Assembly (NCBI GenBank): GCA_946500615.1
Contig: CAMMWP010000010.1
Span: forward strand, 1 to 50,421
Direction: 5' to 3'
Source: an uncultured Clostridium sp.
GTDB taxonomy: Bacteria; Bacillota; Clostridia; TANB77; CAG-508
DNA length: 50,421 bases
Of this stretch, positions 1 to 9,944 are shown in pieces. The translations under genes were made by a program, and so were the position numbers. Numbering within the stretch: position 1 is the stretch's first letter; each line of letters begins with the position of its first letter. The notes beneath the pieces were generated by a model, which saw only the letters and a list, made by a program, of their open reading frames with translations, had not been told where the DNA came from and searched no databases.

Positions 1-640
1 ATCTTGACATTCTATTTATTTCTTCTGCAAGTTTTACTTGATTTTGTGGAGATAACGAAACTTCTGGTTCATCTAATAAGTATAAATTATCTGACTCTAT
101 ATTATCTGCTAAAATCTGCATTGTTGTTTCACCATTTGAATATTTATCTTGTGAAAATTCAAATCTTGCAAACTGCTTTCCACCTTCTTTTGTTTGCAAA
201 AAATCTTTTGCATTTTGTAAACCTCTTTCTCTTGCTAAATTACTTTCTATACTTTCTTGCAATACTGCATCTTGCTCAATTTTCCTTATTTCATATAAAA
301 TTTCTTCACTTTTTATATATCGGCTATTTTCTGGAATTCTTGTTAATTTTCTACCATTCTCATTTTCTCCTAGTCCATATTCACATTTTGATGCATAATC
401 CTCAAAATACTCTAATGTTCCAACAACTTTTGGATTACTTCGTTCTTTTCCTTTTAAATTTAATTTATGGGCAATGATATTTAGTATAGTTGATTTTCCA
501 GAACCGTTATTTCCATATAATACAGTTATATTGTCAAATATAAATATATCTGGCTCTTTATTTTGTAATACATTAAATGGATATATATTATTATTTGTTA
601 TTTTACTATCACTTAATTTAAATGTTTTTAGGTATATCAT
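1..640 (-). CDS. AAA/ABC-type ATPase, C-terminus cut by window edge
   Basis: Own translation of the minus strand from ATG at 640 (not in ORF track because it runs off the window): MIYLKTFKLSD...FDNITVLYGNNGSGKSTILNIIA (Walker A) ... SDNLYLLDEPEVSLSPQNQVKLAEEINRMSR (Walker B). Confidence 0.85.
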   Translation of the reverse strand, partial: MIYLKTFKLSDSKITNNNIYPFNVLQNKEPDIFIFDNITVLYGNNGSGKSTILNIIAHKLNLKGKERSNPKVVGTLEYFEDYASKCEYGLGENENGRKLTRIPENSRYIKSEEILYEIRKIEQDAVLQESIESNLARERGLQNAKDFLQTKEGGKQFARFEFSQDKYSNGETTMQILADNIESDNLYLLDEPEVSLSPQNQVKLAEEINRMSR

Positions 641-656
641 GTATTGCCTAGCCTTT

Positions 657-1016
657 CTAGTTATTCTCTTTTTTCCAAATTCTCATAATATTTTCTCGTT
701 CTTTATATTTTAGAGCTTTATATAAATCAATATTTAGTTTGTTGCATACACTACATAATACAATAAAAACATCTGCCACTTCGCTTTCTATTGTATCATA
801 ATGATTAATTTTATTTTTATCAATACACATATTCGTAGCATTTTTTCTTATTGATTTTGCTAATTCTCCAACTTCTTCTAATACTAGTAACATTGTTTTT
901 TCTATTTCTTGATTTGAAAATCCTCTTATTTCAATTACATCTTTTATATATTGTTGTACTTCTTGTAATGTGTTTCTTTCATTTAACTTATTCCATAATT
1001 CTAATTGAGTATTCAA
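657..1016 (-). CDS. MazG-like nucleotide pyrophosphohydrolase
   Basis: ORF 119 aa; VLEEVGELAKSIRK...ESEVADVFIVLCSVCNKLNIDL matches the MazG-type EExxE/ExxD pattern. Confidence 0.75.
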   Translation of the reverse strand: MNTQLELWNKLNERNTLQEVQQYIKDVIEIRGFSNQEIEKTMLLVLEEVGELAKSIRKNATNMCIDKNKINHYDTIESEVADVFIVLCSVCNKLNIDLYKALKYKERENIMRIWKKENN

Positions 1017-1230
1017 TTTAGCTTTCTCCTTTTAATTATTTTCAAATTTAAGAATATCAATTTTTATCCTTTACTATTTTTCTCTATTTCTTCTTTAATA
1101 AATTTATTTACAAATTATTTAAAAATTATTTAAAAGTGATAATTCCATGCTACAATTTAGCATATTATTATTTTTTAAGTCATTAGAGTTATTTATTTTT
1201 ATTTCATAACTCTTACTTTTTCATGCTATC

Positions 1231-1259
1231 ATTATATTATTGTATTTTTATATAGTCAA
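1231..1259 (-). promoter_or_regulatory. sigma70-type promoter TTGACT-N17-TATAAT
   Basis: Reverse complement reads TTGACTATATAAAAATACAATAATATAAT; near-identical copy at 22309-22337. Confidence 0.6.
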
Positions 1260-1306
1260 TTCCCTTTTATTTCCCTTTTTTCTATTTTATATAATTCTAA
1301 ATAATA

Positions 1307-1323
1307 AGTACACTAAGTGAACT
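1307..1323. repeat. 17-bp dyad AGTACACTAAGTGAACT (dyad family)
   Basis: Member of AGTwCACynrGTGwACT family repeated many times at 1.3-2.1, 14.9-15.0 and 22.4-22.7 kb. Confidence 0.75.
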
Positions 1324-1885
1324 AATTATCATATCTATTAAAATGCACTACATCTTTATAACTTCTTAACTCCTTTATAGGTAATTCTTCATCATTATCT
1401 TTATATCCTAAAGTTAGTAATGCTACTAATTCTATATTATCTGGTAAATTTAATATTTCTCTACAATTTTTCTTATCTTCAATATGTTTTTGATAATTTA
1501 GAAAACAACTTAAAACACAGCTACCAATTCCAAAGCTCTCTGCTGCTATTATCATATTTTCAATAGATAAAGCAGAACTTAATATATATTCTTCATATTT
1601 TGGATCATTATTTTTATTAGCTAATATTGCAATAATGACAGGAGCATCGTTTATAAACTGTCTGTCCTCATAATTTAATGATAACTTTTCTTTAATATCT
1701 TTATTGTCTATTATAATATATTCTGTTACTTGGCAATCTGGTTTTGGTTTACCTCCAAATGGAGCATTCCTCCCACAGTTTATTATATTTTCTATTACCT
1801 CATTTGGAATATTTTTATTTAAATATTTTCTATGACTTCTTCTATTCATAATCAAACTCAAAATATCATTATTATTTCTATACAT
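1322..1885 (-). CDS. Nitroreductase family protein
   Basis: ORF 187 aa; IMNRRSHRKYLNKNIPNEVIENIINCGRNAPFGGKPKPDCQVTEYIII typical nitroreductase N-terminus. Confidence 0.8.
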   Translation of the reverse strand: MYRNNNDILSLIMNRRSHRKYLNKNIPNEVIENIINCGRNAPFGGKPKPDCQVTEYIIIDNKDIKEKLSLNYEDRQFINDAPVIIAILANKNNDPKYEEYILSSALSIENMIIAAESFGIGSCVLSCFLNYQKHIEDKKNCREILNLPDNIELVALLTLGYKDNDEELPIKELRSYKDVVHFNRYDN

Positions 1886-1939
1886 ATATATTGACCTCCT
1901 TAGAGATATTTATATCATATTTTATAGTATTTTTCTAGT

Positions 1940-2380
1940 AGTACACTAAGTAACTTTTTCATAAAATCAAGTACACTTGGTAAACTAAATCCTAAATATT
2001 TCATAAAAATTAAGTACACTCGGTGAACTTTTTTAAATTTTTAGTTATCCATTTTTAATTTTAAATGAAGAATAGCGGGTTTGAGCCAGTTCACTCGGTA
2101 AATTTTTACATCACATTTGCTTAAAATTTTTGTTCTTTTATTAACTCTTGAAGGATTGCCTTTCAATGTGTATAGGCATTTTGTTAAGAATGCTTTCCTG
2201 CCCTCATTTTTAATGAGGTATCTTGCTCTTAAAATGCACTTATGTCTACTTAATTAAATATACTTATCCTTAAATCCTCTTAGTCGAGAAAATAATGTGC
2301 TTTATAAAATTAAGTCAAGGTTGCGCTACGCACATATATTTAACCTTGACTTAATTTTATAAAGCACATTAGAATCTTCG
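1940..2380. repeat. Dispersed intergenic module, copy 1 (dyad sites + structured segment + 29-bp-stem hairpin)
   Basis: Extended near-identity to 22498-22940 (GAAGAATAGCGGGTTTGAGCCAGTTCAC..., ...AACTCTTGAAGG..., CCTCATTTTTAATGAGG, TATCCTTAAATCCTCTTA) and in part to 14920-15110 and 6178-6365. Confidence 0.8.
2294..2370. repeat. Long hairpin family 1, copy 1 (perfect 29-bp stem)
   Basis: AATGTGCTTTATAAAATTAAGTCAAGGTT ... AACCTTGACTTAATTTTATAAAGCACATT. Confidence 0.9.
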
Positions 2381-2387
2381 TAGAGAA

Positions 2388-2570
2388 TTAATTATTTTCT
2401 TTCCATTCTATATCTTGTATCATTTCTTCAAAATCTTCTTTACTAATTACTTCATCTACACTAAAAAATAAATCTGGTCTCCAATTTACATGTATCTCAT
2501 GAACTTGTTTTGCTAATTCATTTACTTTATTAAAGTCTTCTACTTTTGGGATTTCTATTGTTATTTGCAT
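2388..2570 (-). pseudogene. GNAT N-acetyltransferase, C-terminally truncated
   Basis: 60 aa; VEDFNKVNELAKQVHEIHVNWRPDLFFSVDEVISKEDFEEMI resembles a GNAT N-terminus; ORF ends 18 bp from the end of the hairpin stem. Confidence 0.55.
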
Positions 2571-2583
2571 TATTTTTCGCTCC

Positions 2584-3156
2584 TTATAAATTAAATTTTT
2601 CTTTTATTACTGTTGCTACTTCTTTAGCTGATAAATTTTCATTATTAATCTTAATGTAATTCTTAAATATTTTTTCTCCTTCTCCTAGTTCAGAATTAAG
2701 TTTATGTTTTGTCATTGATTTTATTAAGTCATTCTTACTCCATTCTAAATCTCTTTTAGATGCTTTATGTTCTAACCTGTTATCAGTTTTATTCCTTTTT
2801 AATCTTTCTTCTAGAGATGCTTCTAATTCTACTACATAACTTTCTTCAAACAAACTCATCCATCTATCTGTTTCTTGTTTTTCTTCTTCAAAATCATTAC
2901 CAAAATCGAAACAGCCTGTAAAAATTATTCCTTTTTCATTGCTTTTTGCAAATTCTTTAAATACTTCATATCTTATAAGTTGATTCATTCTTTGATATGC
3001 TTTTTTATCATAATCAAATATTAATCTAACCATTTCTATTGTCATATGATTATAAAACAATTTATATCCTGTCAATTTTGCTAATTCTTGACCTACTGTC
3101 ATTTTTCCAACTGCTTGAGGTCCAATTATTAATACGAATTTCGGCATTTCAATCAT
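2584..3156 (-). CDS. AAA/kinase-like P-loop NTPase (shikimate-kinase-like fold)
   Basis: ORF 190 aa; FVLIIGPQAVGKMTVGQELAKLTGYKLFYNH P-loop. Confidence 0.7.
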   Translation of the reverse strand: MIEMPKFVLIIGPQAVGKMTVGQELAKLTGYKLFYNHMTIEMVRLIFDYDKKAYQRMNQLIRYEVFKEFAKSNEKGIIFTGCFDFGNDFEEEKQETDRWMSLFEESYVVELEASLEERLKRNKTDNRLEHKASKRDLEWSKNDLIKSMTKHKLNSELGEGEKIFKNYIKINNENLSAKEVATVIKEKFNL

Positions 3157-3194
3157 CTCCTTTTATCCAATTCTATTAGATGAATTTATAATTT

Positions 3195-3749
3195 TTATAA
3201 ACTATATTTATAAAAAACTTCATCATATCCTACATCCAATTTATAAAATTTTTGTTCCCAGTCATCAAGTTCTCCACCCCAGCTTTCATATATCTTTCTA
3301 GCATTGTTATTATCTTTTAAAACCCCAATTATATATTTCTTAGCACCATTTTTTCTTGCCCAATCTTCAAAAATATTCTTTAATTTTGTGCCTATTCCTT
3401 TTCCTTGATACTTTGGATTTATGTATAATGCAACTAAATCAGCAAAACCACCTTCTAAAAAATGTTCATAGGTTGATTTTATTGTTCCATATATTGCCCC
3501 AACAATTACATCATTACATTCAGCAACATAGCATAATCTTTTATTATCATTATAGAATTTATCGGCAAAACTTTTAATTCTATTTTCTGTCCCTCTTTCT
3601 CTATCAATAAATACTTCCTCTGGAAAAATATTTTTATAAGCAACTCTCCATACAGAATTTATAAGTTCAATATACTGTCTTGCATCATTATTTGTTACCT
3701 TTCTAATTAAAATTGAATCATTTGATGTAGTCTGAATTTTTATTTCCAT
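3195..3749 (-). CDS. GNAT family N-acetyltransferase
   Basis: ORF 184 aa; VALYINPKYQGKGIGTKLKNIFEDWARKNGAKKYIIGVLKDNNNARKIYESWG. Confidence 0.85.
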   Translation of the reverse strand: MEIKIQTTSNDSILIRKVTNNDARQYIELINSVWRVAYKNIFPEEVFIDRERGTENRIKSFADKFYNDNKRLCYVAECNDVIVGAIYGTIKSTYEHFLEGGFADLVALYINPKYQGKGIGTKLKNIFEDWARKNGAKKYIIGVLKDNNNARKIYESWGGELDDWEQKFYKLDVGYDEVFYKYSL

Positions 3750-3994
3750 ATAAGTTTCATCTCCTTTTATAATATCTTAGTATGTAAAAAAGTCTCACAA
3801 AAGAACCTTTTAAGACTCCTTTGCAAGACTTTATATATCTTACTTTATAAGTGTAAGTAACATTTCTATTTTTGTTACCCTTTACCGCTCAAGTATAATT
3901 ACTTTAGGTAAACTCTTAAATTATGTTTTTAATTGTAACATATTATCGTAAATCTGTCAAATTTAAAATTACATAATTTTTGTAGTTTCTAATC

Positions 3995-4790
3995 TTACTC
4001 ATCTAACATTAATTTTGTTTTCTTGTCCTTTAATCTCTTTAGTTGCTCTCTTTCTACTTGCTTAATGCTCTTTTCTGGTGTTAGCAAATCTTCTGGCATT
4101 ATTCCTCCAATATCTTCTACTGCCTTTCTTACTTTTGCTTCAACTTCATAATGTGTTGAAGTCGCTTTGCTACAACTATGTATTTTATCCTTCTTTAATT
4201 TTTCTTCTGTTTGAGACATTCTAAATAAATTAGCAATTAATTCTGTACTTCCCATAAAATCTAATATTTTTTCATTATCTTTTAACTTTTTTCTTTCAGT
4301 ATATCATCTACAGTTAGCCCACCATATAAGCCCATATATCCTGCATTTTGAAATTCTGCATATTCTTGATTTGTTATTACACCCGCATTATGTGCTGCTT
4401 CTAATAACATTTGATTCCATTGCTTTATATCTCCACGAATTACTAATCTTTTATTGTCCTCATCTAATTGATTAAAATAATCTGCAACTTCTTGTCTTCT
4501 AGTTTGAATTGCAAAATAAGTCTGTCCTAGAGCAATTACTTCTTTTCTTGGATCTCCATCTTGTACAATCAGATAATAAGCATATCTTGAAAGTTCATAG
4601 TCTAATAACTCTCTCTTACAGTATTGCTACCTATTTCAACCATTTTCCTTACCTCAGGAAAATGGTCTTGAATTTCAAATCCACTATTGTTACAAGCCAA
4701 TTTTGCTCTATCAATTACTTTTGCAAAATTTTTCCATTTCTTATATTGTAAAACTTCACTTAACTTCCTTGCATTCCAAAAAGTTTTCAT
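3995..4790 (-). pseudogene. DinD-like protein, fragmented
   Basis: Pieces in different frames: MKTFWNARKLSEVLQYKKWKNFAKVIDRAK (4602-4790), then ...[72 protein letters not shown] (my reading of ~4290-4590), then MGSTELIANLFRMSQTEEKLKKDKI...GGIMPEDLLTPEKSIKQVEREQ (3995-4255). Confidence 0.7.
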
Positions 4791-5106
4791 TTTTATCTAT
4801 CCAATATAATTTATTTACCTCTTCAACTAAATCAAGGTTTTTATTTAACCTTCCACTATATACTTCTAATTCTATGTCAGACATTTTATATTGAAAATTC
4901 ATAACATGTTTAAGATTGATATCTTTATTTGTTATTCCCGTTTCTTCTCGTAATTCTCTGTATGCTGCCTCTAATTCTTTTTCATTATTTTCTACTTTAC
5001 CACCAACTAAATTTAGTTTTCCCTTATATGGTTCTTTTTCTCTTTTACACATTAGTATTTTGTTTTCTTCTTTATTATAAACTAATATTACATTTAATTT
5101 TTTCAT
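4756..5106 (-). CDS. NUDIX hydrolase, C-terminus probably truncated by the DinD fragment
   Basis: GGKVENNEKELEAAYRELREETGI Nudix box; ORF 3' end overlaps the DinD-like fragment in another frame. Confidence 0.75.
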   Translation of the reverse strand: MKKLNVILVYNKEENKILMCKREKEPYKGKLNLVGGKVENNEKELEAAYRELREETGITNKDINLKHVMNFQYKMSDIELEVYSGRLNKNLDLVEEVNKLYWIDKNENFLECKEVK

Positions 5107-5131
5107 TTATAAACATCTCCAAAATTCTTTT

Positions 5132-5980
5132 TTATATGTTATCAGTATTAATTCCTAATCTTTTAAAATTTTCATTAATTCTTGTCATGCCTCTATATCT
5201 TCCTTCTTTTAGTTCAAATCTATAATTTTCTTTTTCTATATTTATCTTCTCATCATTCAGTTCTTTTTCCATATCATATGGGACTTTTATAAATTGAAAA
5301 GAAATCTCCGATGTATAATCTTTACTTCCATATTCTCCTTCAATAATTAAATAAAAAGCTTTTGTTGTTTCTAAAACATTGCTATCTTTATTCCTATTCC
5401 TAATAACATCAAAAGAATTTCCTACACTTCCAACATTTATTATTGTTTTATTATATATTTTGTCCATATATGGATGATGAATATGCCCATATATTACAAC
5501 ATCTGCAATATTTTGTGATACTGTTTTTTCAGTTGGTAAAAACATTTGATATTTAGTATCTATACTATCAACATTTAATATAGCTTTATTATTTACTTTT
5601 GGTGTTGCATGAAATACCCTCACTAAACTTCCACTCATATAAAACTCATAACAAAATGGTAGGTTTAATAAGTATTCTTTATCTTCTTTAGCTAATAATG
5701 ACTGATTCCATTTAATTCTTTTTTGCTCTTGTTCAGGCATATTTCCTATATTTTCATGACTTTTTGAAAAATGTTCATCACAATTTCCTTGTAATACCAC
5801 ATCACAGTTTTCTTCTATCAATTCAACACATTCTTTTGGATGTACTCCTTTGGCTATAATATCACCTAAACATATAATCTTATCTACATTTCTTTTTTCT
5901 ATATCTTTTAAAGTTACCTTTAATGCTTCTAAATTGCCATGTATATCTGAAATTATTGCTATCCTCATATTTAATTTCAA
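5132..5980 (-). CDS. Calcineurin-like metallophosphoesterase
   Basis: ORF 282 aa; RIAIISDIHGNLEAL, CLGDII, GNCDEH, YGHIHHPY motifs. Confidence 0.85.
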   Translation of the reverse strand: MKLNMRIAIISDIHGNLEALKVTLKDIEKRNVDKIICLGDIIAKGVHPKECVELIEENCDVVLQGNCDEHFSKSHENIGNMPEQEQKRIKWNQSLLAKEDKEYLLNLPFCYEFYMSGSLVRVFHATPKVNNKAILNVDSIDTKYQMFLPTEKTVSQNIADVVIYGHIHHPYMDKIYNKTIINVGSVGNSFDVIRNRNKDSNVLETTKAFYLIIEGEYGSKDYTSEISFQFIKVPYDMEKELNDEKINIEKENYRFELKEGRYRGMTRINENFKRLGINTDNI

Positions 5981-6085
5981 CCTCTTTTCCTATAACCAAT
6001 TTATATCACAAAAAGCTAAATTTTCATAGTATTTTTGCAATGTTTCCAAACATATTTATCCTTAAATTTACTTAATTGAAACAAA

Positions 6086-6159
6086 ATCTACAATAGAAAT
6101 GATGTCAAGAGCAAGCGATAATGAGTTCATATACTCTTGATATTGTTTCTATTGTAGAT
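6086..6159. repeat. Long hairpin family 2, copy 1 (26-bp stem incl. G-U pairs)
   Basis: ATCTACAATAGAAATGATGTCAAGAG ... CTCTTGATATTGTTTCTATTGTAGAT; homologous copy at 19879-19952. Confidence 0.8.
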
Positions 6160-6177
6160 TAAACTTTTTCTGCACGC

Positions 6178-6365
6178 TATCCTGCCCTCATTTTTGATGA
6201 GGTATTTTACTTTTAAAATGTTCTTATGTCTACTTAATAAATATACCTATCCTTAGATCCTCTTAATTGAAAAACAATGTGCTTTTAAAATCAAGTCAAG
6301 GTTGTGCGACAGCACATTCATTTTAACCTTGACTTGTTTTTATAAAGCACATTACAATTTATGGA
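6178..6365. repeat. Partial copy of the dispersed module incl. hairpin family 1 copy 2 (6276-6353)
   Basis: CCCTCATTTTTGATGAGG, TATCCTTAGATCCTCTTAATTGAAAAA, AATGTGC...AACCTTGACTTG...GCACATT. Confidence 0.8.
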
Positions 6366-6379
6366 TAGGATTTATAATA

Positions 6380-8030
6380 TTATAACTTGCGACTTTCTAT
6401 CTCCTTATTTACTATCATGTCTATTTGTCCATCTTTTAAATATATTATTTTATCTGAACTTTCAATTGTTGACTTTCTATGTGCTATTATAATTACTGTA
6501 CTTTTTTCTGAAATTTTATCTATTATATTCTGTATCATTCTTTCTGTTTGTAAATCTATATTTGAAGTTGGTTCATCAAATATATAAATATTTGCTTTAT
6601 GCAATATAGCTCTTATAAAAGCTATTATTTGTAATTCTCCATATGATAATTTTGAAATTTTAATTTTTGTATTTAATCCATTATTTAATTTATCAAATAA
6701 ATTTTCTACACCAATTTCAATAATCAAATCATTTATTTGTTTGTCTGTTATTTCATCATTTCCTAGAGTTATATTATTTCTAACCGTATCTTCAAAAATA
6801 TATGGATTCTGTGATATATAGGAAATATTATCTCTTAAACATTTAGTAGATATTTTAGAAATATCATAATTGCCAATTAGTATTTTTCCACTCTTTATAT
6901 CATATAGTTTCATTAGCACATTTGTAAGAGTTGTTTTTCCTACACCTGTTCTACCTGCAATTGTAACTTTAGTTCCTTTTTTTATTACAAATGACATATT
7001 TTTTAGTATCATTTCTTTATCGTATTTCATTGATACATTTTGAAATTCTATATCTCCGATTTAAATTCTCTATGTAATTTCCTTTATCAATATTTTCTTC
7101 ATTTGTTTCATTCAATAAAATTTTTATTCTTTTATATGAATTTATACATGTTTGTAGTTCTTCCAATTGATTGCAAATTTCTTCAAGTGGACTTTTACAT
7201 TCTTTAGTATAATATAAAACCAAATAAATACTTCCCAAAGATATAGCTATATTAATGTTTAGTGCATAATATATAATAGCATAAATTCCTACAGCTTGAA
7301 TCATTGTTATTATCCAATATGGAAAATGGTGTGTAAATATATACTTTCTTCTTATTTTCAATTCTGAATAAAATAAATCATTCATTTTATTTAGATTCTT
7401 GTCTTGTAATTTAAAAAGGTAAGTCAATTTGCTTTTATTATATAATTCAGAAAATTCTTTATGTTCTCTATCTCTCTTTTTTAAAATTTCATTATCTAAT
7501 CTACCTAATACTTTAGTAAATTTATATACAACAAAAGAAATAAGAATTACTGTAATTGCTCCAATTACAGCTAAATTAATATTAGCCACAAACATCATTA
7601 TTATCATAAATACTATATATAAAATATTGTTTAAAATGTTATATAAAAATCCAAAGAACAAGTCAAATAGATTATCTACATCTGAAGTTAATCTAGTATA
7701 TAATTCAGAGGAATTGTATTTATTAAATGTACTCATTTTGAAATTTAATATTTTGTCAAATAGCATTTTTCTAATATCTTTTAAAATCTTGCATATTGTT
7801 GTATTTATTAATACATCTCTTATATACTTAAATATCATTCTGCCTAAATGTACAGATGTATAGATACATATAAAAAATAATATTGTATGTATAATATCCT
7901 CTCTTGTAAAATCAATATCTACAACTTGCTTTACTATGTAAGGTGGTAGTGCTGAAAGGAAATCACAAATTAATAATAATATACCTATAATTATAATTGA
8001 TTTAATATATTTTTTTATGATTTTTTTCAT
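6380..8030 (-). pseudogene. ABC transporter permease/ATP-binding protein split by a 1-nt frameshift near 7060
   Basis: 7017-8030 (TM domain) ends IENLNRRYRISK*; the next frame reads GDIEFQNVSMKYDKEMILKNMSFVIKKGTKVTIAGRTGVGKTTL (6380-7030). Confidence 0.75.
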
Positions 8031-8033
8031 TGC

Positions 8034-9770
8034 TTAGGCACCTACTTTCTCATAGGTATTTAATTCATTGTAAAGTTCACTTTTTTCAAGCATTTCTTTA
8101 TGTGTTCCACTATCTACTATTTTTCCATCAACTAATAAAAATACTTTGTCCATTTTTTCCATCATACTGATTTTATTTGAAATAATTATAAGTATATTAT
8201 CTCCTATTTGATTTTCAATTTCTTTAATTACTTTCTTTTCTGTATCAGCATCTAATGCAGATAATGTGTCATCAAATATATTTATATTTCTAACATTTAG
8301 TAAATTTCTTGCAATTTGTATTCTCTGTTTTTGACCTCCAGATATTTTAATTCCGTTCTCTCCGATTCTTGTTGCAAAACCATCTTGCATTGTCTCTATA
8401 TCTTCTAAAATATTGGCTTTTTTACTTATTTCTTCTATTGTCTTATTTGTAGCCTCATTTTCAATATCAATATTATTTTTTATTGTATCATCCATAATAA
8501 TGTTTTTTTGCATTGCATATCCAATATGTTCAAATATACTTTCTCTTGAATAATCATTCATATCAATTCCATTAATAAATACTTTATTTTCTGGTATTTC
8601 ATAAAAACCTGCTAAAATATTCATAAGTGTTGTTTTTCCGCTTCCAACTTTACCAACTATTCCTATTTTATTACCACTATTTATTGTCATATTTATATTA
8701 TCTATTGCTAATTTTCCATCATTTTCATAACTATAGCAAAGATTCTTAATTTCTATTTTATCAACTTTTTCTAATTCTTTTCCTTCTTTTTTATAAGTGT
8801 CTAATCCAAAAAAGTAATTAAATCGCCTACTTGCTATTTTAAAATTTGATATTCCTGTAAGTAATGGTTCTATTGAATTTACAATTTCTGATATAGCAAT
8901 ACTAACACAAGAAATGTATGCAGTTAGTTCTCCTACTGTTAATAATCCTTTATTAATCAAAATTAATCCAACTGCAAATCCTATTGAATAGCATGCTGCA
9001 TATAGAATATTTGCTACCATATCCATTTTATATATTATTGCTCCAACATTAACATCTGATTTATATGTTTCAGCATTCACTTTATCAAATTTTTCTTTTT
9101 GATTTTTTTGTTCATTGTATAGTTTTATTAGACTAAAACCAGATGTATTTTGTTCTATATTTTTTGATAAATCTATATATACTTTTCTTTCCTTTTCAAG
9201 TAATTCTCCTTGCTTTTTATAAAGTTTATATAAGAAGTACATTGCAATTGGAAAAATTGGTAGTATAACTAACATCAAAATTATATTAAAGTCTTTTCCT
9301 ATAACAATTAAACCAATAATAGGTGCTACAATTAACCTAGCAACATTAAAAAAGGCATTTCCAAAAAATTTTCTTATAGATAATATTTCTTTTGATAAAT
9401 ATGCAAGAAACACACCTTTATCTTCTTTATCATAATATTCTGGCTTTACTGATTGTAAATGTTCTATTACTTTACTTCTTAAATATGTATCTGATATTCT
9501 AGCTCTAGTAAAAAATAATGTCCTATATATGATTCTTGGTATAATCATTATAAGTGAATAAAATATTAAACTATACACTTCATTCATAATAATGTCTTTA
9601 CTAGCATTTCCTTCAATTAGCAAATCTAATATATTTCCTATAATGCTAGGTATTTTATACAATATATATATTACAATTGCATGAAATACCATGCCTAATA
9701 TATAAATAGGAAAAGTTCTTTTTAGTTCATCTATAAATATTTTATTGTTTTTGTATTTATTATTTTCCAT
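8034..9770 (-). CDS. ABC transporter ATP-binding protein/permease
   Basis: ORF 578 aa; GIVGKVGSGKTTLMN Walker A, ISGGQKQRIQIARNLL signature. Confidence 0.9.
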   Translation of the reverse strand: MENNKYKNNKIFIDELKRTFPIYILGMVFHAIVIYILYKIPSIIGNILDLLIEGNASKDIIMNEVYSLIFYSLIMIIPRIIYRTLFFTRARISDTYLRSKVIEHLQSVKPEYYDKEDKGVFLAYLSKEILSIRKFFGNAFFNVARLIVAPIIGLIVIGKDFNIILMLVILPIFPIAMYFLYKLYKKQGELLEKERKVYIDLSKNIEQNTSGFSLIKLYNEQKNQKEKFDKVNAETYKSDVNVGAIIYKMDMVANILYAACYSIGFAVGLILINKGLLTVGELTAYISCVSIAISEIVNSIEPLLTGISNFKIASRRFNYFFGLDTYKKEGKELEKVDKIEIKNLCYSYENDGKLAIDNINMTINSGNKIGIVGKVGSGKTTLMNILAGFYEIPENKVFINGIDMNDYSRESIFEHIGYAMQKNIIMDDTIKNNIDIENEATNKTIEEISKKANILEDIETMQDGFATRIGENGIKISGGQKQRIQIARNLLNVRNINIFDDTLSALDADTEKKVIKEIENQIGDNILIIISNKISMMEKMDKVFLLVDGKIVDSGTHKEMLEKSELYNELNTYEKVGA

Positions 9771-9944
9771 ATTATTCCTTTCATTAGTTTAGCATTTATG
9801 TTATCTTTTCACTTAACTCGATTATATTGTTCTAATTTTATCATAACAAATATAAAAAATAAAGCATATAACAAACTAAATTATTACATACTTTACCTTT
9901 AAAGTTTTATCTCCAAACATTTTAATTTTTTACTTTACAAATTT

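Noticed and set aside
4-477. Plus-strand ORF of 157 aa
   Set aside because: Antisense to a clear ATPase on the minus strand (Walker A and B recognised); Leu/Phe-rich low-complexity translation.
2294-2370. Retron msr/msd
   Set aside because: Long stem is suggestive, but no reverse transcriptase was seen near any copy or anywhere in the window.
2294-2370. Ordinary rho-independent terminator
   Set aside because: 29-bp stem without an immediate T-run, and repeated with a long conserved upstream module; terminator function alone does not explain it.
7429-7863. Plus-strand 144-aa ORF, and many similar plus-strand ORFs (e.g. 3356, 4929, 10148, 13816, 20358, 43101, 49997)
   Set aside because: Antisense to recognisable minus-strand genes; hydrophobic low-complexity translations expected in AT-rich DNA.
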